This document shows positions 12,166 through 22,344 of a stretch of DNA of 64,000 nucleotides, piece after piece. This stretch comes from Cyrtodaria siliqua (lineage: Eukaryota; Mollusca; Bivalvia; Adapedonta; Hiatellidae): assembly GCA_037043455.1 (NCBI GenBank), contig JAWPHD010000089.1, forward strand, positions 372,001 to 436,000, in the 5' to 3' direction. Numbering within the stretch: the stretch's first letter is position 1; the number at the start of each line of letters is the position of its first letter. The notes beneath the pieces were generated by a model. That model was not told the DNA's origin and did no database searches. It saw only the letters and a program-made list of their open reading frames with translations. The position numbers were made by a program, and so were the translations under genes.

Positions 12166-15100
12166 ATGTCTATAGACATGACGTCCATAAAGGATCTTAC
12201 GGAAATGGGTAAGGAGTTAGGGTATGCTGGAGAGGAGCTTAGAACCTTTGTTAAAGACGAACAGGCTAGGGAAAGGGAATTTAGACTTAAGGAAAGAGAA
12301 TTAGCAAAGCGGGAAAGGGATGAAGAGAAAGATAGGTTAGAATTCGAAAGTAGATTAGCGAAAGAGAAGCGAGATGAAGAAAGTAGACTAGCCACAGAGA
12401 AGGTAGAATTAGAAAGTAGACTAGCCACAGAGAAGCTAGAATTAGAAAGTAGATTAGCTAAAGAGAAGTTGGATTTAGAAGGTAGATTAGCTAAAGAGAA
12501 GCGAGATGATGATAAAGAGAAGGTAGAATTAGAAAGTAGAATAGTAAAGGAGAAGCAAGAGTTAGAACATGAGAGGTTCGAAACAGATGGTAGACTAGCT
12601 AAGGCTAAGATGATAATGGAAAGGGAGCAAAAAGAGTTTGAGCATAAGTTAGCTTTAGATTTGGAAGCAGCTAAGACACATAGTAAGGACAGTGGAACTG
12701 TAGGGAAAGATAGTTATTCTGGGAAGTTAAAAGGTTCGAAGTTACCATACTTTGATGCTGACAAAGATAACATGGACAGTTACTTGTTACGGTTCGAGCG
12801 TTATGCTGAGTTACAGGAATGGACCAAAGATAAGTGGGCAGTTCATTTAAGTGCGTTATTGAGAGGCAAGGCCTTAGATGTATTTTCTAGATTACCTAGT
12901 TTAGATGCTCTTGACTATGACAAGTTAAAGGATGCTCTTTTAAAGAGATTTGAGTTAACTGAAGAAGGTTTTAGAAAGCGGTTTAGAGCTTGTCTGCCTG
13001 AGAAAGGCGAGTCATTTATTCAGTTCATTAGTAGATCTAGAAATTACTTAGATAGGTGGTTAGAGTTAGGAAAAGTAGCGCAGACTTATCAGGGCCTCAT
13101 AGATTTCTTGTTGCGGGACCAGCTATTCAATGTTTGTAGTAGAGATCTGTTCTTATTTCTTAAAGAAAGAAAACTAACTAGTGTAAATGAAATGGCAACT
13201 CAAGCAGATCAGTTTGCCGAGGCTAGAGGCGGAGCTCATAATGAAGTGTCGAAAGACAGAACTTTTAGAGATAGGCAAGGGGACGATCATAAACAGAAAG
13301 GCCAGAGTGGAAACTATAGAGGTGGAGGTAGTTCGATGGGTTCTAGAGGAGGTAGCAATAGTGGTAACATAGGTAGACCTTTTATTCGTTGTCGTCACTG
13401 TAATGGGAATCATGCTTCACATGAGTGTAGGAAAGCGGTGAAAGTGTCCGCTGTCATAGACAATTTTAGTGAAAATAGTAGAGTGGACAACAATGTAGGG
13501 AGTCAGAACCAAGGTTTTAACAACCCATGGAATTTCGGTAGAGGTAGAGGTGGTCAAAACCGAGGTAGAGGTAGAGGCAGAGGTAGTAATAGTCCGGTTA
13601 TTAAAACCGAGAGTAGTAGCTGTTGTGTAAAAGCGGATGGTGTAATGACGAAGATCGGAACATGTCTCTTTCCGTATGCAAATCTTCCAACGGCAGATGG
13701 TAGAGTGAATGGCACGGACGTAATTGTAATGAGGGATACAGGTTGTACAGGTGTGGTAGTTAGGCGTAGTTTAGTTACGGATGACCAGTTGGTAGGTAAA
13801 CAGTCACCGTGTATGTTGCTAAATAAGTCGGTAGAGCACGTGCCAATAGCGAGAATAGATGTAGATACACCTTTCTTTAAAGGGACTACAGAGGCACTAT
13901 GTATGGATGACCCGATGTACGATTTAACGATAGGGAACATAGATGGTTCAGCACTTCCAGTAATGTCCGATTTTAGAAGTAGCATAAGTAATGCCGTAGA
14001 GACTAGAGCTCAGGTTCAGAAGCAAGCTCAGGCTTATAGAAAATTAAAGGTTCCTGCAGCCGTAGGTGACATATCTAAAGCGGAGTTTATAGAAGCACAA
14101 ACTCAAGACGAGTCATTAGGTCCTTGTAAGGTGAAGGCCAATGATGGTGTAGTGAAGAAGTGTAAAGGGTCCGGTAGTTGTAAGTTTGTACATAAGAATA
14201 GGTTATTGTACAGAGAATTTGAAGATAGTGGTAGTAGACAGTTTCACCAATTAGTGGTACCTACCCAGTATAGAACGACAGGGCTTAAGGTAGCTCATGA
14301 GTCGATTATGGGAGGTCATTTAGGCGTAAAGAAAACGTCAGATAGAGTATTGGCAGAATTTTATTGGCCAGGCGTTAGTGGAGATGTAACTAGGTATTGT
14401 AGGTCCTGCGATGTATGCCAAAGGACAGTACCAAAAGGTCGAGTGACCAAAGTACATTTAGGTCAGATGCCACTGATAGATACACCATTTAAGCGGGTAG
14501 CCGTAGACATAGTTGGACCAATTTTTCCAGTGTCGGATAGGAAAAATAGGTACATTTTAACCATGGTAGACTATGCAACTAGGTATCCGGAGGCAGTAGC
14601 ATTGCCCTCAATTGAAACTGAGAGAGTAGCTGAGGCATTAGTTGATATGTTCAGTAGGCTAGGTGTACCAGAGAAAATGCTGACTGATTGTGGGTCACAG
14701 TTTACGTCAGAACTTATGGCTGAAGTAAGCAGGTTATTGTCTTTGCGTCAAATAATGACAACACCATATCACCCTATGTGTAACGGGTTAGTCGAACGAT
14801 TTAACGGGACGTTAAAGCAAATGTTACGGCGTATGTGTACCGAGAGACCCAAAGATTGGGACAAGTATCTCAATGCTTTATTGTTTGCATTTAGAGAGGT
14901 TCCACAAGAGAGTTTAGGATTTTCTCCGTTTGAGTTATTGTACGGTAGGTCAGTTAGAGGTCCCATGAGGATTCTTAGAGAGATGTGGGCAGGTGAAGTA
15001 GATAGTGATGAGGTTAAGACTACATATCAGTATGTTTTAGATCTGAAGGAGAAACTAGAGGAGACTTGTAAGATAGCTCAAAGTCAGTTAGTTAAGGCAA

Positions 15101-15780
15101 GTACCAAGTATAAACGGTACTATGACCAAAAAGCTAGAGCTAGGAAGTTTAAGATAGATGACCAGGTGTTACTGTTACTCCCGACCGACAATAACAAGTT
15201 GTTATTACAATGGAAAGGTCCGTTTTACGTTAGAGGGATAGTGAACACTATGGATTACCGTATCGAGATAAACGGAAAGTTAAAGACCTTTCATGCGAAT
15301 ATGCTGAAAGAGTATATCAGTAGAACCGATAATGGGCAACAAGGGGTGTTAACCGTAGTTAATGTTGCAGTTATTGAGGATAGTGAGGAAGACCGTAGTG
15401 AGGACACTAGTCCCATGTATTTTCCCACTAGTGTAGGTAAGGAGACAGCAGCCGATGTAGACATATCGGGCATGCTTAGTGTAGCAGAAAAACGAGAGGT
15501 AAGTCGTTTAGACTCTGAGGGTAGTACTGTTCGGTCCGATAAGTCGAGACCAACAGATGTAGTGCAGTGTAGCTTTAAGCACACTTTAGTAAAGCCGATT
15601 AGGGAAACGAGAGACCCTACTCCATTTCGCAAACAGTATACTGGTAATGCGATGGATGCAATGTGTAAAGTTGGAGTTCTGGTAGTGGCAGGAAGTAGTG
15701 TTATTAGCAACAGTAGAGTCGGTGTAATAGACCGTGGAAAGGACAATATTGGGGCAGAATATTTAAGCCGCCGCACATAA
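12166..15780 (+). CDS. gag-protease-integrase polyprotein with RT stub
   Basis: 1204 codons, single frame. Residues 25-165 are a charged coiled coil with repeated LAKEKR/LATEK units. Residues about 192-350 are a retrotransposon capsid-type gag domain. A zinc knuckle CRHCNGNHASHEC is at about 409 (CX2CX3HX4C, one residue short of the usual spacing). The aspartic protease motif RDTGC is at 524. The integrase follows: HHCC zinc domain starting H711, catalytic D781, D841 and E877 (DX35E), then a GPF-type C-terminal module near 1018. Residues about 1120-1190 resemble the very start of a reverse transcriptase (SFKHTLVKPIRETRDPTPF), and the last residues GAEYLSRRT resemble the end of RNase H. The RT catalytic YxDD motif, thumb and RNase H core are missing, and the join keeps frame. 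Gag, protease and integrase look intact. Confidence 0.9.
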   Translation: MSIDMTSIKDLTEMGKELGYAGEELRTFVKDEQAREREFRLKERELAKRERDEEKDRLEFESRLAKEKRDEESRLATEKVELESRLATEKLELESRLAKEKLDLEGRLAKEKRDDDKEKVELESRIVKEKQELEHERFETDGRLAKAKMIMEREQKEFEHKLALDLEAAKTHSKDSGTVGKDSYSGKLKGSKLPYFDADKDNMDSYLLRFERYAELQEWTKDKWAVHLSALLRGKALDVFSRLPSLDALDYDKLKDALLKRFELTEEGFRKRFRACLPEKGESFIQFISRSRNYLDRWLELGKVAQTYQGLIDFLLRDQLFNVCSRDLFLFLKERKLTSVNEMATQADQFAEARGGAHNEVSKDRTFRDRQGDDHKQKGQSGNYRGGGSSMGSRGGSNSGNIGRPFIRCRHCNGNHASHECRKAVKVSAVIDNFSENSRVDNNVGSQNQGFNNPWNFGRGRGGQNRGRGRGRGSNSPVIKTESSSCCVKADGVMTKIGTCLFPYANLPTADGRVNGTDVIVMRDTGCTGVVVRRSLVTDDQLVGKQSPCMLLNKSVEHVPIARIDVDTPFFKGTTEALCMDDPMYDLTIGNIDGSALPVMSDFRSSISNAVETRAQVQKQAQAYRKLKVPAAVGDISKAEFIEAQTQDESLGPCKVKANDGVVKKCKGSGSCKFVHKNRLLYREFEDSGSRQFHQLVVPTQYRTTGLKVAHESIMGGHLGVKKTSDRVLAEFYWPGVSGDVTRYCRSCDVCQRTVPKGRVTKVHLGQMPLIDTPFKRVAVDIVGPIFPVSDRKNRYILTMVDYATRYPEAVALPSIETERVAEALVDMFSRLGVPEKMLTDCGSQFTSELMAEVSRLLSLRQIMTTPYHPMCNGLVERFNGTLKQMLRRMCTERPKDWDKYLNALLFAFREVPQESLGFSPFELLYGRSVRGPMRILREMWAGEVDSDEVKTTYQYVLDLKEKLEETCKIAQSQLVKASTKYKRYYDQKARARKFKIDDQVLLLLPTDNNKLLLQWKGPFYVRGIVNTMDYRIEINGKLKTFHANMLKEYISRTDNGQQGVLTVVNVAVIEDSEEDRSEDTSPMYFPTSVGKETAADVDISGMLSVAEKREVSRLDSEGSTVRSDKSRPTDVVQCSFKHTLVKPIRETRDPTPFRKQYTGNAMDAMCKVGVLVVAGSSVISNSRVGVIDRGKDNIGAEYLSRRT

Positions 15781-16047
15781 TGACCGGTTTAATACAATAG
15801 TGTATTGCAGTGTATTGTACAATAGTAGTATATGTTACGACAGGGTAGTGTACAATTGTAGAATAGTGTTGAAATTTTAATTACATATTATAGTTAGGTT
15901 ATAACTGCAGTAATATTTATATACTCAAACGATTGAGCGATCAGCTTGTACGTTTTGTCGCTCATTTGCTCCGAAGAATTAATAGTTTCTTAACGTGTAA
16001 ATATTAATTATCATTTTGTTGAATTTTAAAAGTGTAGCACTTTCTTT

Positions 16048-16060
16048 AAGTGGGGAGATG
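16048..16060 (+). other. polypurine tract
   Basis: AAGTGGGGAGATG lies directly before the 3' LTR start at 16062. It is the expected primer site for plus-strand synthesis, slightly impure. Confidence 0.7.
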
Positions 16061-16061
16061 T

Positions 16062-17831
16062 TGTCACAAAATGTCACGGGTAGAGCGTACTGGTCGTATA
16101 TAGCTCTTGTATCGGTTACACCCAAAAATCTATGGTTCGAGTTGAAACAATTTCACCATATTCATGATCTATTCATGTAACACGTAAAAGCGTGCACATT
16201 TTAAGTGGCCGCCAGAGAGGCCATGTCATAAGTTTAGTTTTGTGCTAATGCATGTAAACGTATAGGCATATTTTCCTTAAACGGCAAAATTGTATAAGGG
16301 GCCTGTCGTGTAGATTCAATACTGTAGATTTAGCCACGTTTGTCACGGACTGAACGGGGGAAATAATGATTTGGGCGTAATGTTTTCTATAAAACCCATT
16401 GTCTTCTAGCTTTCGCCGGGATCATCGATAGTACTTTGTTGGAACAGAGATTGGACGGCAAATTTCACAGGCAACATGTGGTTAGTAGTTTTATTAAACT
16501 TTTATCGTATATTTGTATTCAGTGGGCGGCGCCATCTTGTTTGGCGGTTACGACATCCGGTTAGCATTGATGTTTCTCAAACATAACTTTAGACTAGCAT
16601 ATGATTTTGAAGTTACTTTATTAGATGTAATTATTGTAATTGATCATTAATTGTAAAACAATATTTATTTGATAACAGTGGATAATAGGTGCATTAGTTA
16701 ACGTTGGCGTATAACTCGGTGATTGTAATACACGATTGTTAACATTAGTTAACAATGAGATGAGTGACAAGAATAAATGCGTGCATGCATAACTCAGTCA
16801 GTATTGTACAATACACTGCAATACACTATTGTATTAAACCGGTCATTATGTGCGGCGGCTTAAATATTCTGCCCCAATATTGTCCTTTCCACGGTCTATT
16901 ACACCGACTCTACTGTTGCTAATAACACTACTTCCTGCCACTACCAGAACTCCAACTCAGGAGTGTAATATATGAGTAATTTGATCATGTTTATATTACA
17001 TGTATTAGGGGCATTGATTAACAGCGATGTACATAGCGTTAACATGGCGTTGTAGAATATGTATACATTGCTACTCATCATTAGTACAGCTTATATATAT
17101 TGATTGAATAATGATTTGTTTGGGTAATGATAATTCTGCAAGATTGTTATGTTTGTCAACCGACATCTAAAACGTATGTATAATTACAGCCTAAGCCATC
17201 CAGGATATAAGCCATCCAGGTTTGGAAATAAGCCATCCAGGGTTGGAATTAAGCCATCCAGGATATAAGCCATCCAGGGTTGGAGTAAGCCATCTAGGTT
17301 TGGATATCCAGGAGTGGAGCTAAGCTTCCACGACTAACGTTACAAGCGGTGGAGACGGTCCCCGTACCTGCGCAGCCAGGTTTTACTAACGACAACCCCC
17401 GGGACACAAGGTGGGCCCGTTACCAGTCCTCACTGGAGGAATATCATTCACAATCTCAGTGGAGATTAACTATCATTGCATCGCGTCATCAACCCTTACA
17501 GAAGGCATTTGATGACAATCATCCATTGAATTCGCGCATCGTCATCTTCATGAGCTCTCGCGCATCACAGTTATCGCGCTAGATCAACATTGTTATAGCT
17601 TTAACAACACTTTAGTGTCTTAGACATTCAGTATTTATAACAATACTAAGAACGTCTTAAACGTTCAGGAGAACATTCTTTTCATAGTTCATTTGTGTAT
17701 TCGCTTGTTTTTTTTAGATAATTGTATATATATTAAACATATTTTAAAAGTTGCATTAAACTTATGTAAATGCATTCACCATCATTGATTCTTTCCTGAG
17801 TTAGCCCAACCACTAAGGTCATCCTGTGACA
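16062..17831 (+). repeat. 3' LTR carrying an insertion
   Basis: A direct copy of the 5' LTR, longer by exactly 162 bp because of the insert at 16802-16963. The substitutions I found against the 5' LTR are near 16134, 16205, 17576 and 17781. It ends GTGACA at 17831, followed by the target duplication. Confidence 0.93.
16802..16963 (-). other. inverted copy of the ORF end inside the 3' LTR
   Basis: Positions 16802-16956 are the reverse complement of 15670-15824 of the same element, covering the last 37 codons of the polyprotein and 44 bp beyond, with no difference seen. Seven further bases (16957-16963) resemble the flanking CTCAGTCAG. The outer edge of the source is the perfect palindrome TATTGTACAATA. 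The 5' LTR lacks the insert. Template switching or self-priming during reverse transcription would explain it. Confidence 0.93.
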
Positions 17832-17849
17832 TAAACTAATAAGAAATTA

Positions 17850-18552
17850 GTACAAGATCATATTCAATTATTCTCCCCTCAAAGATGTCACTTTTGAGTC
17901 AATATATCTGTTCTCAGATTAAACATTTCATGAACAAAGGTAACACATAATTAAGGTCATAGCCTTTACTTAAATGAATGCATTTAAACTTTTCGGTATC
18001 ATTCATTTGAGAAAATGATGGAATACTGATACTTATTAGAAAGTGTTTCTTATACAGATTGCAGATAGTATCGAAAGAAGATAACTCTTCCATGTGTGGA
18101 ATGAAGCAAGCAAGAGTTACCTTTCTTACACATATTGCAGGAACTTCTGTTAATACCAACATTGGACTGGCGATTTCTTAACAGAAATCATCTTGACGTG
18201 ACGTTACACCTGGACATCCTTGTTTAGGACGGTTGTTGGTCAAACAGTCTCTCTCAGACGTTGAAATAGTTTTATTATAATGCATTTATGCATGCCAAGA
18301 TGGACAGATAACGTACGCTGAGAAATTCCGTTCAACAGCTATCTGACGGATCTTCACGTTGATCTTTACGTAAACGTGGCATCAAGACAACTTTAATAGA
18401 TTTGACAAAATCTCTAGATTCTTCATGAATACAGAAATTTATGCAGAAAATGGCAAGTGTATCTGAGTACACATCCATCACGTGCATACCTTTATATATT
18501 TCACACTGTACGTAATAGTAATTTGCAAACAAGAGCTGTCGGAGAACAGCGC
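17850..18552. other. no gene seen
   Basis: Sequence beyond the LTR element and the SINE duplication. Only short frames without motifs. Confidence 0.4.
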
Positions 18553-18595
18553 AGCTCGACTATTCGATTTTTCAGAGAATAATAAATTATATAGC

Positions 18596-18645
18596 GTGCG
18601 TGCGTGCGTGCGTGCGTGCGTGGTGTGGGTGCGTGCGTGTGCGCG
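18596..18645. repeat. GCGT microsatellite
   Basis: About ten copies of the tetranucleotide, interrupted by GGTGTGGG. Confidence 0.9.
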
Positions 18646-19052
18646 ACATACAGCGCTTGACTTAAACGCGTAATACACTGTCTCAACTGTGTCTGGTAAT
18701 TGGATCACTGCCAGAAGCTACTCAGCAAGTGACCTTGTGTATGCGCGTGCACTGGAGTGTGTTATTAGTCGGTGATTACACAGGTGTTGTTTGAAGCTGT
18801 GAACGATTAGGGATGTGTGTCATGTTTGATGGTTTATTGGATGCTCGTTAATTACATAATTGGATAACTGCTGGATAAACAAGGGATTAAAATGGGGAAA
18901 AGATTAAAGAGACAGTGTTGGGGTAAACATGGATGTTTGGAGAGGTGGCGAAAGAACAGAAAAAAGGCGCTACGCTAATTGAAAATTTTCACAGTCTCCT
19001 TGGGTAAGTATTAACGAGTAACTATAATTAAATTTTGAGAATATTTTTTGTG

Positions 19053-19060
19053 TATATAAA
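19053..19060 (+). promoter_or_regulatory. TATA box
   Basis: TATATAAA lies 44 bp before the ATG at 19097, the right distance for a core promoter of the small gene downstream. Not tested. Confidence 0.5.
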
Positions 19061-19096
19061 CCGAAGATCAGAAGTAATGTTACTTCGGTAATAAAT

Positions 19097-19700
19097 ATGA
19101 AGCGTTCACGTACGTCTAGTTCTGCGGGGATAGTCAAGTTTTTTATACGACAGAGTCCGTCTGTTCAGTCTGTGCCCGAGCCCGAACCTATTACGTCTGT
19201 GTCCGAGCCTAAACCCAGTATGTCCGTGTCCGAGCCCGAACCTCAAACTACTGTGTCTGTATCTACTCCCAAGAAGATCAAACAACGATCATCTGGTTTT
19301 AATCCAGATTGGAAGAACGACTTTCCATGGGTTGACGAGTTTGAAAATGGTAAACATTGTTTGATGTAGTTTGTAAATTAATGGAAACTCTTTATTTTTA
19401 GATTGAATTGATAATTTTTTTGTCTTTTCTTTAAGGGTTCATCACACAAAACAAGATTTTGGCTGGTAAAATAGTATTCATTTGTACATGAAGGTTAAAC
19501 ATGAATAATTATGATAAAATATAAAAAGCCGTCTACTGCAATGTATTTCAACAAAAAAATGACTGAAAATTAAATAAAACAAAAAGCATGTCATGTAATG
19601 ATGTTTTGTTGTTTAAAAATATTTAGAACTGGTGAGGGGGGTTTAATAATATTTTGTTTTTGTTTTTACAGGCATGATGTGCAAGCTGCTAAAGACATAG
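19097..19700 (+). pseudogene. two-exon remnant of a hAT-like transposase N-terminus
   Basis: The first exon (19097-19349) encodes a basic start (MKRSRTSSSAG), three acidic-proline repeats (VSEPEP type) and SGFNPDWKNDFPWVDE, which resembles the start of zinc-finger (TTF/KIAA1586-type) transposase-derived proteins. A GT donor at 19350 and a T-rich AG acceptor ending at 19671 would remove an intron and continue the protein with GMMCKLLKT and a stop at 19698-19700. The MMCKL piece is where the family has its first cysteine pair. The spliced product is 93 residues; no catalytic domain follows. AATAAA near 19789 could end the transcript. It is either a truncated transposase or a small derived gene. 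Confidence 0.5.
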
Positions 19701-19929
19701 AGAGATAGTACTACCAAGTGTTTGTTCAAGTGTTTGTTATTAAAGTGTTGTTTACTATTGAAATTTTTATTTTTTTGAAAACTTATAAAAATAAAACTGT
19801 TGTTAACACCAGGTGGTTATTTTTTTTGCTATTTCTTCATTGTGACATTGTATTAAATAATACACTTAAAATCATATATAAATAATGTATAATACATGAG
19901 TTTAAGGAAGTTCACATATACTTCAGAGC

Positions 19930-20520
19930 CCACCAAGTCAAGAACGTAAATTAAAAAAAATCGATGCGGTAGGGGGGATTTTATGGGCCATCACTATTTG
20001 GGTTCCATGGGAGCCCAGAATTTGCAGAAGACAAAATTACTTACCCAACCCTTTACAACATACTATAAGGAAACCTGAATTCCAAAATTTAGTTCAGCTA
20101 GGACAAGAAATGCAAGAGCACACAGCTTACACGCAAAATTTGATGTAAAATGGACACATTTTAAGGGCTATCAGAATTCGGGTTCCATGGGAGCCCAGGG
20201 TTTACAGGAACCAAAATTACTTAAGCAGCCCTTAAGATAATGCTATAAGGAAGCTAATGGCCAAATATGATTGTGCTAGGGTAAGAATTGTAAGAGATAT
20301 AGACTTGTAAACACAGCTTACACGCAAAATTTGATGTGAAATGGGACACATTTTATCATAATTTGGGTTCCATGGGAGCCCATGGGTTACAGGAACCAAA
20401 ATTGCTTATGCAGCCCTTAAGATAATGCTATAAGGAAGCCCATGGTCAAATTTGGTTGTGCTAGGATAAGAAATGTAAGAGATATAGACTTGTAAACACA
20501 GCTAACACGCAAACCTTGAT
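19930..20520. repeat. three ~180-bp tandem units
   Basis: Each unit carries GGGTTCCATGGGAGCCCA, a CTATAAGGAAGC block and a CACGCAAAATTTGATGT-like block. The first unit is the most diverged. They lie against the right end of the 18553-20582 element. Confidence 0.8.
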
Positions 20521-20582
20521 GTGGGATGCCGACGCCGGGGTGATTACATTACAAGCTCTCTTATTCTTCGAATAGTCGAGCT

Positions 20583-21012
20583 AAAATAAGTAAAGTGGAG
20601 GTATCGGTGACGATTTTCAGTCAATGGTAAATTAACACTGCATTATTTGAAAAAGCAAAAGTACTTATATACCGAACCTAAAAAAGTTGCGTTTCTATTT
20701 TCTTTAAATATATATTCGAAAATATTGATCTAAAAATCAAGCTAAACAACAATATGGCGGCATCTGTGTCAAGCGTAACACATAATAGATAGAACTAAAC
20801 CATGCAGAGAAAATGTTTATAATCTACATGAATTGTTTTTTTTTAGATTTTTCGAAGAAAAGGCAAGCTATTGATAATTCTAAGCAACCCAGTGTCAACA
20901 TCTCTATGTGCGTTGGTTAACATAATACAGTAAAGCTCAAACAGAACTCCGAAACAGTCAAAAGGAATTCAGTGAACTTAAATTCTGAAGGAACTCAAAC
21001 AAGTGCCATAAT
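20583..21012. other. no gene seen
   Basis: AT-rich; nothing recognised. Confidence 0.4.
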
Positions 21013-21195
21013 TCAACCCTTAACCCACTGCATATATATAATGGACTGTTCTTTCTTTGAATTAAGACCATTCCATTTATGTGACAAAGGGATGTTTTGG
21101 GGGAAATGACTGATCAGCAGCCAGAAATTGTAATCCCTGATCAGTCGAATTACTTACAGGCTGATCTGGGTTTACAATGGACGCAAAGGGCTAAA
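21013..21195 (-). repeat. interspersed repeat, copy 1
   Basis: Reverse complement of 28118-28262. Shared blocks include GAATTAAGACCATT, TTATGTGACAAAGGGATGTT, a TGATCAGCAGCC block and GGCTGATCTGGGTTTACAATG. Ends are not defined; class unknown. Confidence 0.7.
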
Positions 21196-22225
21196 CACTT
21201 ACATTCCACTTTTACAAAGGTGTAAGTATACGTGTACGTAAAACATACACAGTTTTCAATATTTTTTAATTTATAAGATCCCCCGGGATTTCATCGTATC
21301 TGTTTTAGTGCTTTAATTATTATAACATGATGAACAGCTTTTCTGAATTAAACAGATCTTCCGTAATTACCTATAAATAATGCTTATGACTAGAAAAACT
21401 AATAAACTTAATTCTGAATTAGAGACATATAGAAACTCTTCCTACAGTTGCTCCGGCCGTTTTTGCTGCAGGTTTATACCAACTCCTGAGATGCTGCATT
21501 CTAACAAATAAAGACTGTCAAGGCATCTGAGATTTAGGCCTGCCACTACGCAGGCAATCTTTTACACTTTTGGTTTGTGTATTGGCACACTCAACCCGTA
21601 TATTGTCATTCTAGAGCAATTCAAGTGCGCAGCCAACCTATCTAACGACATACTAGCGTAAAGCATACCAATGGCTTCAATTTGCCCATTTAGGGCGAGT
21701 CTCGCCATTTACACAAACTGTGTTGTTTTTTTCTAAATTAAAATGCTTGTTTTACTTAGAAATTTCTAATCCATAGAATGAAGCAAGCAGTTTGGAAATC
21801 AAGAATTTGGTTTCACTGTTCATCAGTTTGTTTGGACTGAATAACAGTTTACATAATTTTATGATCAGACTACACCAATTACCAACCAATCAGCGGGCAG
21901 GGAAAAAGTTCCAGGGTAAATTTGGAGCTATTACACAAAATCTCTTAATTTTGATTGGTTGTCAAGGTAAACAAACCAAAAAATCTTGCTAAAAAATTAA
22001 AATTATACTTATTAAGGTTAAATCATACATTTGTGCAATGTATTCATAATGTGTTGCATAATCAAAGAAAGAAGTATATTTTACATTTTCCTCAGGTTTC
22101 TACATGCAAGTAGGTGGGTCAGCACCATCCGACCCAAACAGCTTTTTTAAAACATACTCAATGTATGGCTTCTGTATGTTTGTTTTTTTTGATAAAACTA
22201 AGATAGGTCTTTCAAAACAAGTAAG
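21196..22225. other. no gene seen
   Basis: AT-rich, short frames without motifs. Confidence 0.4.
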
Positions 22226-22228
22226 GGG

Positions 22229-22343
22229 CGTCCGGAGGGGCACCTGGGGTCTTCCTCCACCAATGGAAGCTGGAAAGTCGCCATATGACCTTAGCTGTTG
22301 GTGCGACTATAAAATCCACCCCCCCCCCCCCCCCCCCCCCCCC
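22229..22343 (+). mobile_element. SINE family B tail with a C25 run
   Basis: The block GGGGCACCTGGGGTCTTCCT, then CCATATGACCTTAGCTGTTG, then GACTATAAAATCCA, the same order as the reversed SINE at 56711-56982. The tail ends in 25 consecutive C (22319-22343), which abuts the next repeat element. Confidence 0.7.
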
Positions 22344-22344
22344 T

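Larger units (their letters stand above)
9886..17836 (+). mobile_element. Gmr1-like Ty3/gypsy LTR retrotransposon, RT-deleted
   Basis: A complete insertion: 5-bp target duplication TAAAC (9886-9890 and 17832-17836), LTRs of 1608 and 1770 bp beginning TGTCAC and ending GTGACA, a tRNA-Leu-type primer binding site, one 1204-codon ORF and a purine-rich tract before the 3' LTR. Apart from a 162-bp insertion in the 3' LTR I count only four substitutions between the LTRs, so integration is recent. The integrase lies upstream of the RT remnant, the order known for the Gmr1 group of Ty3/gypsy elements. RT and RNase H are almost wholly absent, so this copy would depend on another element for reverse transcription. 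Confidence 0.92.
18553..20582 (+). mobile_element. 2-kb DNA element with 15-bp inverted ends
   Basis: AGCTCGACTATTCGA at 18553-18567 is exactly inverted at 20568-20582. Inside lie a GCGT microsatellite, a short TATA-driven gene start with a zinc-finger-like N-terminus, and three tandem ~180-bp units next to the right end. The protein start suggests hAT ancestry; the tandem units near one end are also seen in Helitron-like elements. Right and left boundaries rest only on the inverted pair. Confidence 0.6.

Noticed and set aside
13174..15776. Minus-strand and alternative-frame ORFs inside the LTR polyprotein
   Set aside because: Shadows of the 1204-codon frame; compositionally biased and without motifs.
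9891..17831. Endogenous retrovirus with envelope
   Set aside because: No envelope-like frame with signal peptide or membrane segment; the ORF ends with the RT stub and is followed by the purine tract.
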